Made by a program: the position numbers and the translations under genes. DNA of 64,000 nucleotides, from the NCBI RefSeq assembly GCF_900113875.1, contig NZ_FORA01000004.1, positions 186,001 to 250,000 on the forward strand, given 5' to 3'. Origin of the DNA: Jannaschia pohangensis (GTDB lineage Bacteria; Pseudomonadota; Alphaproteobacteria; Rhodobacterales; Rhodobacteraceae). Below, in pieces: positions 25,279 to 33,535 of this stretch (positions are counted from its first letter, which is position 1; every line of letters starts with the position of its first letter). The notes under the pieces are model-generated. The model searched no databases, was not told the origin of the DNA, and saw only the letters and a list, made by a program, of their open reading frames with translations.

Positions 25279-28071
25279 ATGACCGTCGTCGTCGGAACCG
25301 ATACCGCCAAGACCCGCCGCACCCTGAGTGTCGGCGCCCAAAGCGTCAGCTATTACTCCATCGCCGCCGCCACCGAGGCCGGCCTTGGCGATTTCTCGAA
25401 ACTGCCCGCCGCGCTCAAGGTCGTGCTCGAGAACATGCTGCGGTTCGAGGACAACGGCCGCACCGTGTCGGTGGACGACATCAAGGCCTTCGCCGAATGG
25501 GCCACCAAGGGCGGCCAGAACCCGCGCGAGATCGCCTATCGCCCGGCCCGCGTCCTGATGCAGGACTTCACCGGCGTCCCCGCCGTCGTCGACCTGGCCG
25601 CCATGCGCGACGGGATCAAGGCGCTGGGCGGTGACGCGCAAAAGATCAACCCGCTGAACCCGGTCGATCTGGTCATCGACCACTCGGTCATGATCGACGA
25701 ATTCGGCAACCCGCGCGCCTTCCAGATGAACGTGGACCGCGAATACGAGCGCAACATGGAGCGCTATCAGTTCCTGAAATGGGGCCAGACCGCCTTCGAC
25801 AACTTCCGCGTTGTGCCCCCCGGCACCGGCATCTGCCATCAGGTCAACCTCGAATACCTCGCCCAGACGGTCTGGACCGACAAGGATCAGAACGGCGAGA
25901 CTGTGGCCTATCCCGACACGCTGGTCGGCACCGACAGCCACACGACCATGGTCAACGGCATGGCCGTTCTGGGCTGGGGCGTGGGCGGCATCGAGGCAGA
26001 GGCCGCGATGCTGGGCCAGCCGATCTCCATGCTCATCCCCGAAGTCGTGGGCTTCGAGCTGACGGGCCGCATGATGGAAGGCACCACCGGCACTGACCTT
26101 GTGCTCAAGGTCGTCGAGATGCTGCGCGAAAAGGGCGTGGTGTCGAAGTTCGTGGAATTCTACGGCTCGGGCCTCGATCACCTGCCGCTGGCCGACCGCG
26201 CGACCATCGCCAACATGGCGCCCGAATACGGTGCGACCTGCGGCTTCTTCCCAATCGACGACGAGACGCTGCGCTACCTGCGCAACACGGGCCGCGAGGA
26301 AGACCGGGTCCAGCTGGTCGAGGCCTATGCCAAGGAAAACGGCTTCTGGCGCGATGCGGATTACGCGCCGGTCTATACCGACACGCTGTCGCTCGACATG
26401 GGCACGATCGTGCCCGCCATCTCGGGGCCGAAGCGCCCGCAGGATTACATCGCGCTCGACAAGGCCGCCAAGGCGTTCGGCGACTATGTGAAGGGCATTC
26501 GCAGCGGCAAGGACGTCTCCAAGAAGGCCGAAGTGCGCTGGGAAGGCGAGGGCGGTCAGCCCGAGCCGGTGGAGATTCCGGGCGATCAGGGCCACCATGC
26601 CCGCGGCTTCGTCTCGGGCGGTGAGGCCGACCGTGCGCAGCTTCAGGATGGCTCCATCGTGATTGCCTCGATCACGTCCTGTACCAATACGTCGAACCCC
26701 TACGTCATGATCGGGGCCGGTCTGGTCGCGCGCAAGGCGCGGGCCCTGGGCCTGAATCGCAAGCCCTGGGTCAAGACATCGCTCGCCCCCGGAAGCCAGG
26801 TCGTGTCGCACTACCTGGAGGCCGCTGGCCTTCAGGAAGACCTCGACGCCATCGGGTTCAACCTCGTGGGCTATGGCTGCACGACCTGCATCGGCAACTC
26901 CGGCCCGCTGGGCGAGGAAATCTCGAAGACGATCCACGACAATGACCTGATCGCCACCTCGGTCCTGTCGGGCAACCGCAACTTCGAGGGGCGGATTTCG
27001 CCGGACGTGCGCGCCAACTACCTCGCCTCGCCGCCGCTGGTGGTGGCCTATGCGCTGGTCGGCGACATGAACGTCGACATCACCACCGCGCCGCTGGGGC
27101 AGGACAAGGACGGTAACGACGTCTTCCTCAAGGACATCTGGCCGACCTCCAAGGAAGTCGCCGACCTCGTCGAGAAGACGGTGACGCGCGAAGCCTTCCA
27201 GGAGAAATACGCCGACGTCTTCAAGGGCGACGACAAATGGCAGGACGTGGAAGTCGCCGAGCAGGAGACATACGACTGGCCCGCGACCTCCACTTACGTG
27301 CAGAACCCGCCCTACTTCCAGAACATGTCCCCCGAAGCGGGCATCATCCACGACATCGAGAACGCCCGCGTTCTGGCCGTTCTGGGCGACATGATCACCA
27401 CCGACCACATCAGCCCGGCCGGCTCCTTCAAGGAAACCAGCCCTGCGGGCAAGTATCTGATCGAACGTCAGGTTCCGGTGCGGGAGTTCAACTCCTATGG
27501 GTCCCGGCGCGGCAATCACGAGATCATGATGCGCGGCACTTTCGCCAACATCCGGATCAAGAACGAGATGCTGTCGGGCGTTGAAGGCGGCTATACCAAG
27601 GGCCCCGATGGCGAACAGACCTCGATCTATGACGCCGCCATGGCCTGGCAGGCAAAGGGCGTCCCGCTTGTGGTTTTCGGCGGCGAGCAATATGGGGCCG
27701 GGTCCAGCCGCGACTGGGCGGCCAAAGGCACCGCGCTTCTGGGCGTCAAGGCCGTCATCGCCGAAAACTTCGAGCGGATCCACCGCTCCAACCTGGTCGG
27801 CATGGGCGTCATCCCCTTCGAGTTCACCGGCGGCGACACCCGCAAGTCCCTTGGCCTGACCGGCGAGGAACAGGTGAGCATTCTGGGCCTCGGCGACGTC
27901 AAGCCGCTGCAGGAGGTGCCCGCGACCATCACCATGGCCGACGGGACGGAAAAGACGATCACGCTCAAGTGTCGGATCGATACCGAAGTCGAAATCGACT
28001 ACATCAAGAACGGCGGCGTCCTGCACTACGTGCTGCGCAACTTGGCGGCGGCACCTGTTGCTGCTGAGTGA
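25279..28071 (+). CDS. acnA: Aconitate hydratase A
   Basis: A 930-residue TCA-cycle enzyme interconverting citrate and isocitrate. The 4Fe-4S ligands are Cys468 (SCTNTSNP), Cys534 and Cys537 (GCTTCIGN). Other AcnA/IRP-type blocks are DSHTTMVNG, VLSGNRNFEGR and QYGAGSSRDWAAKGT. GGAGG with good spacing supports the start at 25279; the long open frame upstream is not coding. The reverse strand has almost no stops across this gene, which produces a very long spurious frame. A strong UUCG-loop terminator follows. Confidence 0.97.
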   Translation: MTVVVGTDTAKTRRTLSVGAQSVSYYSIAAATEAGLGDFSKLPAALKVVLENMLRFEDNGRTVSVDDIKAFAEWATKGGQNPREIAYRPARVLMQDFTGVPAVVDLAAMRDGIKALGGDAQKINPLNPVDLVIDHSVMIDEFGNPRAFQMNVDREYERNMERYQFLKWGQTAFDNFRVVPPGTGICHQVNLEYLAQTVWTDKDQNGETVAYPDTLVGTDSHTTMVNGMAVLGWGVGGIEAEAAMLGQPISMLIPEVVGFELTGRMMEGTTGTDLVLKVVEMLREKGVVSKFVEFYGSGLDHLPLADRATIANMAPEYGATCGFFPIDDETLRYLRNTGREEDRVQLVEAYAKENGFWRDADYAPVYTDTLSLDMGTIVPAISGPKRPQDYIALDKAAKAFGDYVKGIRSGKDVSKKAEVRWEGEGGQPEPVEIPGDQGHHARGFVSGGEADRAQLQDGSIVIASITSCTNTSNPYVMIGAGLVARKARALGLNRKPWVKTSLAPGSQVVSHYLEAAGLQEDLDAIGFNLVGYGCTTCIGNSGPLGEEISKTIHDNDLIATSVLSGNRNFEGRISPDVRANYLASPPLVVAYALVGDMNVDITTAPLGQDKDGNDVFLKDIWPTSKEVADLVEKTVTREAFQEKYADVFKGDDKWQDVEVAEQETYDWPATSTYVQNPPYFQNMSPEAGIIHDIENARVLAVLGDMITTDHISPAGSFKETSPAGKYLIERQVPVREFNSYGSRRGNHEIMMRGTFANIRIKNEMLSGVEGGYTKGPDGEQTSIYDAAMAWQAKGVPLVVFGGEQYGAGSSRDWAAKGTALLGVKAVIAENFERIHRSNLVGMGVIPFEFTGGDTRKSLGLTGEEQVSILGLGDVKPLQEVPATITMADGTEKTITLKCRIDTEVEIDYIKNGGVLHYVLRNLAAAPVAAE

Positions 28072-28095
28072 TCCGCGATCAGACCCACAAGCTGC

Positions 28096-28117
28096 GGGGC
28101 CCTTCGGGGCCCCGTTT
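28096..28117 (+). terminator. Intrinsic terminator of acnA
   Basis: GGGGCCC-TTCG-GGGCCCC forms a perfect 7-bp stem with a stable tetraloop (28096-28113), followed by GTTTG. It lies 25 nt after the acnA stop. Confidence 0.75.
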
Positions 28118-28167
28118 GCGTTTCGGCGCTGCGCCCCGGACCCGATCGCGACGAAACCGGCGCGACG

Positions 28168-28731
28168 TCAATAAGCCGTGTCCATCACCGGTGACCTGTC
28201 ACGGCTGTCGCGGGTCAGGTCCTGCGTCCAAAGGGCATAAGAAATACCGTGCCGGGCCAGCGCGCTGAACACCCGGTGCGGGTCGAGGCCCGAAGTCTCC
28301 CGGTCAAACGCCATGACCCGCCCATCCGTCAGGCGTAGCTCGTACCGCGTCTCGACGTCCGTCGCCCCCTCCCGGTCGGTGGTCGACACCTCCAGCCGCA
28401 CCGCCTCCGCGATCTCCGCCAGCGGCAGGTCGAGGGGCAGGCCGGGGCAGGGAACCGGCGCGTTCCACGTCAGTCGCCCGTCGCCCACCCGGGCCGTCCA
28501 GTCACCGTCTGCCTTCCAGATACGCCAGATGGACATGAGCGACCGAAGGGCAAGCAGACCGCTGAACACAGCCGCCGCCGCGAAGACCGCCTTGAATGGC
28601 GCCGAGATATGGGGCGCATGATGGATGGTCAGGATATAGAGCGCCGGGAACACAAGTTCGAAGCCGAACCAGATGATCGGCAGGCTGGCCACGCGCAGGC
28701 TTGAGGACTGGATGATGATTCCCTGTGTCAC
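28168..28731 (-). CDS. Hypothetical membrane protein
   Basis: A 187-residue protein with two hydrophobic segments (about 14-36 and 44-66) and a soluble C-terminal half with a PH-like strand pattern (GDGRLTWNAP, YELRLTDGRVMAFDRE). No family is named with confidence. It is convergent with acnA. Confidence 0.72.
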   Translation of the reverse strand: MTQGIIIQSSSLRVASLPIIWFGFELVFPALYILTIHHAPHISAPFKAVFAAAAVFSGLLALRSLMSIWRIWKADGDWTARVGDGRLTWNAPVPCPGLPLDLPLAEIAEAVRLEVSTTDREGATDVETRYELRLTDGRVMAFDRETSGLDPHRVFSALARHGISYALWTQDLTRDSRDRSPVMDTAY

Positions 28732-28802
28732 CCCTTTTCACTGCCGACCCATTGCAGCAACACTGTGACAGGTCGCCATCTCGTCACCCTTGCCGCTCCC
28801 GC

Positions 28803-28883
28803 CGTGATGCCGACATTGACTTCCGGACGCACGGGCCGATCCTGCGGATGGTGATCGAGCGTCTGGCGCGAATGGGGGGCTAA
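28803..28883 (+). pseudogene. 3' remnant of a gene upstream of the immunity gene
   Basis: The frame ending in TAA at 28881-28883 reads RDADIDFRTHGPILRMVIERL and then ARMGG, protein-like sequence without a start before the divergent neighbour. It ends 3 nt before the Imm11-like gene. Its place, and the rule that immunity genes follow their toxin, suggest the last codons of a lost toxin gene. That is an inference; no toxin family can be named. Confidence 0.4.
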
Positions 28884-28886
28884 GGG

Positions 28887-29513
28887 ATGGCTTGGGTCGT
28901 GAGGGGGACTGTGAATCCACCGTACTACGTCAGAGTGATTGATGACGATAAAAAGGTGGCATCAGCTCTTAGTTTCGGCCTGGATATAGGTCGACCCATC
29001 GATCCGGAGAAGGAAGCAGGCCCCAACAAGGTCAGATTGTACCGCTCCGGGGCGACCGAGAAGCGCCGCAAGCTGATCCCGGCCATCATGGCGCGAGGAA
29101 GCTTTTTTTATGTCTCCGAAACATTCCGGCAGCTTGTCGAGGCGTTCGAGCCGGGGCGGCACCAGTTCTTTCCCTATGCGCTGCGCAACGGGAAAAAGGG
29201 TCCGCCCGCCGAGGAGCCTTATTACATCCTCAACATCACCAACCGGGCGGACTCGATGAATCTGAGCGAATGGCAAAAGGAACAGGTCTATCGCCCGCCA
29301 AACAAATATATGCCGGAACCACGGATTATTCCTATCCGGATCCCCTATGATCAGGATGATCACTTCAGTCTCCGCCGTGACGAGGTCGCGGGCTTTCACC
29401 TATGGCGGGAAGCAACAATTTTTCCCGGTTTCTTCGTCTCGGAAGAATTCCTCGCCCGCTTCGACGCGCTCCGACTGAAAAAACTTGAGCGTGTCCACGT
29501 TCTCGAGACCTGA
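28887..29513 (+). CDS. Imm11/DUF1629-family protein (orphan immunity protein)
   Basis: A 208-residue soluble protein resembling the Imm11 (DUF1629) family: QFFPYALRNGKKGPPAEEP followed by YYILNI, and a late AGFHLWREATIFPGFFVSEE block. Such proteins neutralise polymorphic or contact-dependent toxins. No intact toxin gene is next to it, only a 26-codon remnant. The gene is A/T-richer than its neighbours, which fits horizontal gain. AAGGG lies directly before the ATG, an unusually short spacing, so a start slightly downstream is possible. Confidence 0.7.
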   Translation: MAWVVRGTVNPPYYVRVIDDDKKVASALSFGLDIGRPIDPEKEAGPNKVRLYRSGATEKRRKLIPAIMARGSFFYVSETFRQLVEAFEPGRHQFFPYALRNGKKGPPAEEPYYILNITNRADSMNLSEWQKEQVYRPPNKYMPEPRIIPIRIPYDQDDHFSLRRDEVAGFHLWREATIFPGFFVSEEFLARFDALRLKKLERVHVLET

Positions 29514-29631
29514 CCTAAGAACACCACCGCAAGAGACCGCGCCCGCGTCTGCCCCATGACTTGACGCCCGTCCCACGTCTGGGGGATCAACACGGTGTCC
29601 GATGGACCCTGCAACCCGACCGGAGCCCCGG

Positions 29632-30081
29632 ATGCGCAAGAACTTCCCCGACGTGCCCCCGGTCTGGCTGGCCGGGACGATGGTCGCCTCCTGGGGCCTG
29701 GGGGCGGCGCTGCCGTCGCCGTCGTTTGGTGCGGTCGGCCATTGGGCTGGCGGCGCGATGATCGCCGGGGCGCTTGCGGCGATGGTCTGGGCGGGGGTGT
29801 GGTTCTGGCGCAAGAAGACCCCGATCGAGCCGCACCACGATCCCAGGGCGCTGATCGTCGAAGGCCCCTATCGGGTCTCGCGCAACCCGATCTACCTCGC
29901 CCTGATGGTCGTGGCACTCGGCTTTGCCCTGCGCCAGGGCGGGATCGCCGCCCTCCTGCCGCTCCCGCTGCTGTTCCTCGCCCTCGACCGCCGCTTCGCC
30001 GCCCCCGAGGAAGCAAAACTGCGCGCCGCCTTCGGACCCGAGGCCGAGGACTACCTCGCCCGCACCCGCCGTTGGATCTGA
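29632..30081 (+). CDS. Isoprenylcysteine carboxyl methyltransferase-family membrane protein
   Basis: A 149-residue protein with about four membrane segments and the family signature IVEGPYRVSRNPIYLALMV near residues 80-98, which in homologues binds S-adenosylmethionine. The bacterial substrate is unknown. The start at 29632 has GGAG upstream; an in-frame ATG at 29602 gives ten extra residues and cannot be excluded. Confidence 0.82.
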   Translation: MRKNFPDVPPVWLAGTMVASWGLGAALPSPSFGAVGHWAGGAMIAGALAAMVWAGVWFWRKKTPIEPHHDPRALIVEGPYRVSRNPIYLALMVVALGFALRQGGIAALLPLPLLFLALDRRFAAPEEAKLRAAFGPEAEDYLARTRRWI

Positions 30082-30199
30082 CCTCCCCGCCGATAGTGGC
30101 GCAAAGGACGCGCCAACGCCGCCCTCACCAAGGGGTGATTGGATCGGAGCGCGCCAAGCGTCTATCTGCAACGGACCCGCTCCAAGTGCCGAGATTCTC

Positions 30200-30889
30200 A
30201 TGCGTCCGACCCTGATCCTTGCCCTGCTGTCCGCAACGGCCCTGGCCGTGCCCGCCAAGGCCGACCCGGTGGTGCTTGAGCTGTTCACCTCGCAGGGCTG
30301 TTCGTCCTGCCCGCCGGCCGATGCCATGTTGGGCGAACTGGCTGACCGCGAGGATGTCATCGCCCTGTCGCTGCACGTGGATTATTGGGACTGGATCGGC
30401 TGGAAGGACACCTTCGCGAACCCCGCCTTCACCGCGCGCCAGAATGCCTATGCCGCCGCCGCAGGCTCCAGCGTGGTCTATACCCCGCAATTCATCGTTG
30501 GTGGCCGCGACCAGATGGCCGGCCCCTCTGGCATGGAACTGGCCGAGACGATCGACGCCCACCGCGACGCGACCGGCGATGTGCTGCGCGTCGGCTCCAC
30601 CCCCCAAGGGCGCGAGGTGATGGTGGCCCCGGTCGACGGCGGCGGCCAACTCATCCTCGTGACCTACATGCCCAAGGCGACGGTCATGATCCTGCACGGC
30701 GAAAATGCCGGGCGCGACATGAGCTATCACAACGTGGTGCAGGGATGGGACGTGCTGGCCGACTGGGACGGGGCCGAGGGCGCCTTCGTCGTGCCCGATG
30801 CCCCCGACGGGATGCGCCAGGCGGTGCTGGCGCAGGCTTTGGTCGATGGCAAGCCCGGCCCCATCCTCGGCGCGGTCCGCCTCGACTGA
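30200..30889 (+). CDS. Secreted thioredoxin-like protein (DUF1223)
   Basis: A 229-residue protein: signal peptide ending near PAKAD, then a thioredoxin-like fold with ELFTSQGCSSCPPADAML near residue 27. CSSC is the likely redox pair. The later HVDYWDWIGWKDTFANPAF is diagnostic for DUF1223. It is probably periplasmic; the substrate is unknown. Confidence 0.9.
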   Translation: MRPTLILALLSATALAVPAKADPVVLELFTSQGCSSCPPADAMLGELADREDVIALSLHVDYWDWIGWKDTFANPAFTARQNAYAAAAGSSVVYTPQFIVGGRDQMAGPSGMELAETIDAHRDATGDVLRVGSTPQGREVMVAPVDGGGQLILVTYMPKATVMILHGENAGRDMSYHNVVQGWDVLADWDGAEGAFVVPDAPDGMRQAVLAQALVDGKPGPILGAVRLD

Positions 30890-30934
30890 TCGGCGTCGCT
30901 GGACGGGCAGGATGACGGCGGGCAGTGTCCGCCC

Positions 30935-31642
30935 ATGATCCGCGCGATTCTCTTTGACAAGGACGGCACGCTGACCGACTTCCGGGCCACCTGGGACGGT
31001 TGGATGCCAGCGATGATCCGCGACCTGTCGCGGGCGTCGGGCCACCCCGAACAGGGCGTTGCGGACGCCTTCGGGTTCGACCTTGGCGCCGGGCGCCTGC
31101 GCGACGATGCGCTGATCGTGACGGCCCCCGGTCATGTCACCGTGGCCGCCGCCGCCCGCGCCATCGGATGGTCCGCCCGCGATCTTTCGGCCTGGATCGG
31201 ACCCCGGTCCAGCAGCGTGCGACAGGTCATGGTGCCCGGCGTGCCGCAGGTCGTGGCCCGTCTGGTTGCCGCCGGTCTGCCCTTGGGCGTTCTCACCAAC
31301 GCAAGCGAGGCAGAGGCCCGCAACCATCTGACCGATATGGGCATTGTCGACCACATCACGCGCATCATCGGCCACGACAGCGGCTTCGGCGCCAAGCCCG
31401 ATCCGCGCGGGGCCGCCGACTTTGCCCGCGCCCTGGGCCTGCCGCCCGCGTCCGTCGCGCTGGTCGGGGACGGGCTGACCGATATGGCGGCCGCGCGTGG
31501 CGCGGGCCTGACCGCCGTCGCCGTGCTGACCGGGACGCTCGGCCGCGCGGCGCTGGCACCCCACGCGGCGGCCGTCATCGACGACGTGACCGGATTGCCC
31601 GACTGGCTTGCGATGGCCGACAGGGAATCGCGCGCGACTTAA
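30935..31642 (+). CDS. HAD-family hydrolase, phosphoglycolate phosphatase-like
   Basis: A 235-residue phosphatase. Motif I is FDKDGTLTD (residues 7-15), with Lys instead of the common Leu between the two Asp. Motif II Thr lies in VLTNAS, Lys in GAKPDPRG, and motif IV in VGDGLTDMAAA. The substrate cannot be told from sequence. It precedes the H-NOX pair by 55 nt on the same strand. Confidence 0.88.
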   Translation: MIRAILFDKDGTLTDFRATWDGWMPAMIRDLSRASGHPEQGVADAFGFDLGAGRLRDDALIVTAPGHVTVAAAARAIGWSARDLSAWIGPRSSSVRQVMVPGVPQVVARLVAAGLPLGVLTNASEAEARNHLTDMGIVDHITRIIGHDSGFGAKPDPRGAADFARALGLPPASVALVGDGLTDMAAARGAGLTAVAVLTGTLGRAALAPHAAAVIDDVTGLPDWLAMADRESRAT

Positions 31643-31697
31643 CCGGATTTTCAGATTTCGGGGTCTTTAAGGACAAGTCCCGAGGCTGAGGTGCCAG

Positions 31698-32294
31698 ATG
31701 CACGGCTTGATCTGCAAATCGCTGGAAAGTTTCATCATCGACCGCCATGGCCCGGCGGTCTGGTCCGGCATCGTGCGCGATGCCGGTCTCGACTTCGACC
31801 GCTTCGAGATGCTGCGGACCTATGATACCCGGATCATCATGGCTCTCGCGGCGGCGACGGCCGGTGCCATCAAGGACGATCCGTTTCACATTCTCGAAGA
31901 CATGGGCCACTGGCTCTGTACCGAACCGCAAACCGAAGCCTTCCGCCGCCTGCTGCGCTTCACCGGCGGCACGTTCATCGACCTGATCTATTCCCTGGAT
32001 GAGATGCATGACCGCGCGAACATGGCTTTGCCCGGGATCGACCTGCCCGACCTGATCGTCTCGGACGACGGAAGCGGTGTGTTCAGCGTTCAGACCACCT
32101 GGACAGTGCCCGGCGGCTGTTCGGTGCTGCGCGGCATGCTGCGCGCCATGGCCGACGACTACGGCACCCTCGTCGTCATCGACGAGACGGCGCACAAGCG
32201 GCTCGAAAACCACTGGATCGAGACGTTGACGATTCACGTCTATGACCAATCGCATCAGTCGCCGCGCGAATTCACACTGACGGGGCAGGCATGA
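31698..32294 (+). CDS. H-NOX-like heme nitric oxide/oxygen binding protein
   Basis: A 198-residue HNOB-domain protein starting MHGLICKSLESFII. His104 in LDEMHDRANMALPG matches the proximal heme ligand. The Tyr-x-Ser-x-Arg motif that clamps heme propionates in typical H-NOX proteins is not found in its expected place (about 130-138, SVQTTWTVP). Heme binding is thus probable but atypical. The stop overlaps the start of a GGDEF gene by 4 nt, the classical H-NOX/cyclase pairing in which NO binding alters cyclic-di-GMP output. Confidence 0.85.
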   Translation: MHGLICKSLESFIIDRHGPAVWSGIVRDAGLDFDRFEMLRTYDTRIIMALAAATAGAIKDDPFHILEDMGHWLCTEPQTEAFRRLLRFTGGTFIDLIYSLDEMHDRANMALPGIDLPDLIVSDDGSGVFSVQTTWTVPGGCSVLRGMLRAMADDYGTLVVIDETAHKRLENHWIETLTIHVYDQSHQSPREFTLTGQA

Positions 32295-33319
32295 CAGCGA
32301 TTTCCCTTGATCTGGCCGTGCTCGACGGTGTCGTGCCGATGGCGCTGATCTTCGATCAGAACGGCATCGTCGAACACATGGGCCCCACGCTGGCCAAGAT
32401 GGCCTCCAACCGTCCGGGCGCGCATCTGTCCGAGATCCTCGATTTCCGGCAACCCCGGATACACCCGACGTTCGAGGCGATCATGCCGTGGATGGGGCGG
32501 CGCTTGAAGGTTGCGGTCCGCGCGCCTGCCGGTTCCGAAGATCGGCGCCCCACGCCCCTGCGCTGTGTGGCCGTGCCTCTGGCCGACGGGCGCTGCGTGC
32601 TGGCCATGTCGCTCGGGGCCGACCCCACGCCTCAATTGCGCCGTCACAATCTGTCCGCGAACGACTTTTCCGACGTCGATCCGACAGTTGATCTTCTCTT
32701 CCTGCTCGAAGCGCATCGCATCGTGCTGGAACAGTTCGGCCACCTGAGCGACCGGCTGGAGCAGGCCCGCCTTGCAGCCGAGGAGGAAGCGGCGACTGAC
32801 AAGCTGACGGGCCTGCGCAATCGGCGCGCCATGGACCTGCATCTGGAACGCCTGACGCGGCAGCGGAAGCCCAATTTCGGGCTGATGCATCTCGACCTCG
32901 ACTACTTCAAGGCCGTCAACGATACGCTCGGCCATGCCGCCGGTGACCGCGTGCTGGAACAGGTCGCCGTCATCCTCCGCCAGGAGGTGCGCCGGGGGGA
33001 CATGGTCGCGCGCGTCGGGGGCGATGAATTCATCCTCGTCTTCGACGATTGCTCGGATCTCGATTTCCTCAAGGGCATCGCCGCCCGCATCATCGACCGG
33101 CTGGAGCAGCCGATCGATTGGCAGGGGCATGAATGCCGCGTCTCGGGTAGCATCGGCATCACCATGTCGAGCTTTTATGACACCCTCGACCCCGATCAGC
33201 TGATCGCGGATGCCGACAAGGCGCTCTACAGCTCAAAGCGCGCCGGCCGGGCCCGGCACGCCGTCGCCACACCCAGATCGAAGGCTTTCGCCGCATCAGG
33301 AAATGGCGCCAACGCCTGA
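32291..33319 (+). CDS. Diguanylate cyclase with HNOBA-like sensor domain
   Basis: A 342-residue protein: N-terminal H-NOX-associated (HNOBA-like) domain (about 1-125), a coiled linker (about 135-168, LEQFGHLSDRLEQARLAAEE) and a GGDEF domain (about 170-325). GGDEF at 243-247 is intact, and the RxxD inhibitory site (R234-D237) lies five residues upstream, so the enzyme is probably active and product-inhibited. The 4-nt overlap with the H-NOX gene supports joint production. Confidence 0.92.
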   Translation: MTAISLDLAVLDGVVPMALIFDQNGIVEHMGPTLAKMASNRPGAHLSEILDFRQPRIHPTFEAIMPWMGRRLKVAVRAPAGSEDRRPTPLRCVAVPLADGRCVLAMSLGADPTPQLRRHNLSANDFSDVDPTVDLLFLLEAHRIVLEQFGHLSDRLEQARLAAEEEAATDKLTGLRNRRAMDLHLERLTRQRKPNFGLMHLDLDYFKAVNDTLGHAAGDRVLEQVAVILRQEVRRGDMVARVGGDEFILVFDDCSDLDFLKGIAARIIDRLEQPIDWQGHECRVSGSIGITMSSFYDTLDPDQLIADADKALYSSKRAGRARHAVATPRSKAFAASGNGANA

Positions 33320-33366
33320 TCGAGCGCCGCATTTTCGACGTCAAAATACTGATACTAAAGGAAAGG

Positions 33367-33441
33367 TGGCAGCCCGTAGGGGAATCGAACCCCTCTTTCC
33401 AGGTTGAAAACCTGGCGTCCTAACCGATAGACGAACGGGCC
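33367..33441 (-). tRNA. tRNA-Glu (TTC)
   Basis: The minus strand folds as a cloverleaf. Acceptor GGCCCGT pairs with ACGGGCT (G-U at the end), the anticodon stem is CCAGG/CCTGG with loop TTTTCAA (anticodon TTC), and the T arm GGGGTTCGATTCCCC is standard. Discriminator G and an encoded CCA follow. Confidence 0.95.
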
Positions 33442-33457
33442 ACGCTGGCGTGACGGG

Positions 33458-33486
33458 TATCTAGGCGAGGGGGTCTGGCCCTGCAA
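33458..33486 (-). promoter_or_regulatory. Sigma-70 promoter of tRNA-Glu
   Basis: On the minus strand TTGCAG (33486-33481), a 17-nt spacer, then TAGATA (33463-33458), ending 17 nt before the tRNA 5' end. Spacing and position fit a stable-RNA promoter. Confidence 0.65.
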
Positions 33487-33535
33487 GCGATTTTTACGCC
33501 CCTTTTGCAGGAAAGTTTCAGGCTGTCGGACCTGT

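Noticed and set aside
24394-28026. A continuous minus-strand frame of about 1210 codons antisense to acnA
   Set aside because: It is the mirror of a high-GC gene with strong codon bias; the last 227 codons are the DUF4336 gene, the rest lacks protein character and acnA is certain on the other strand.
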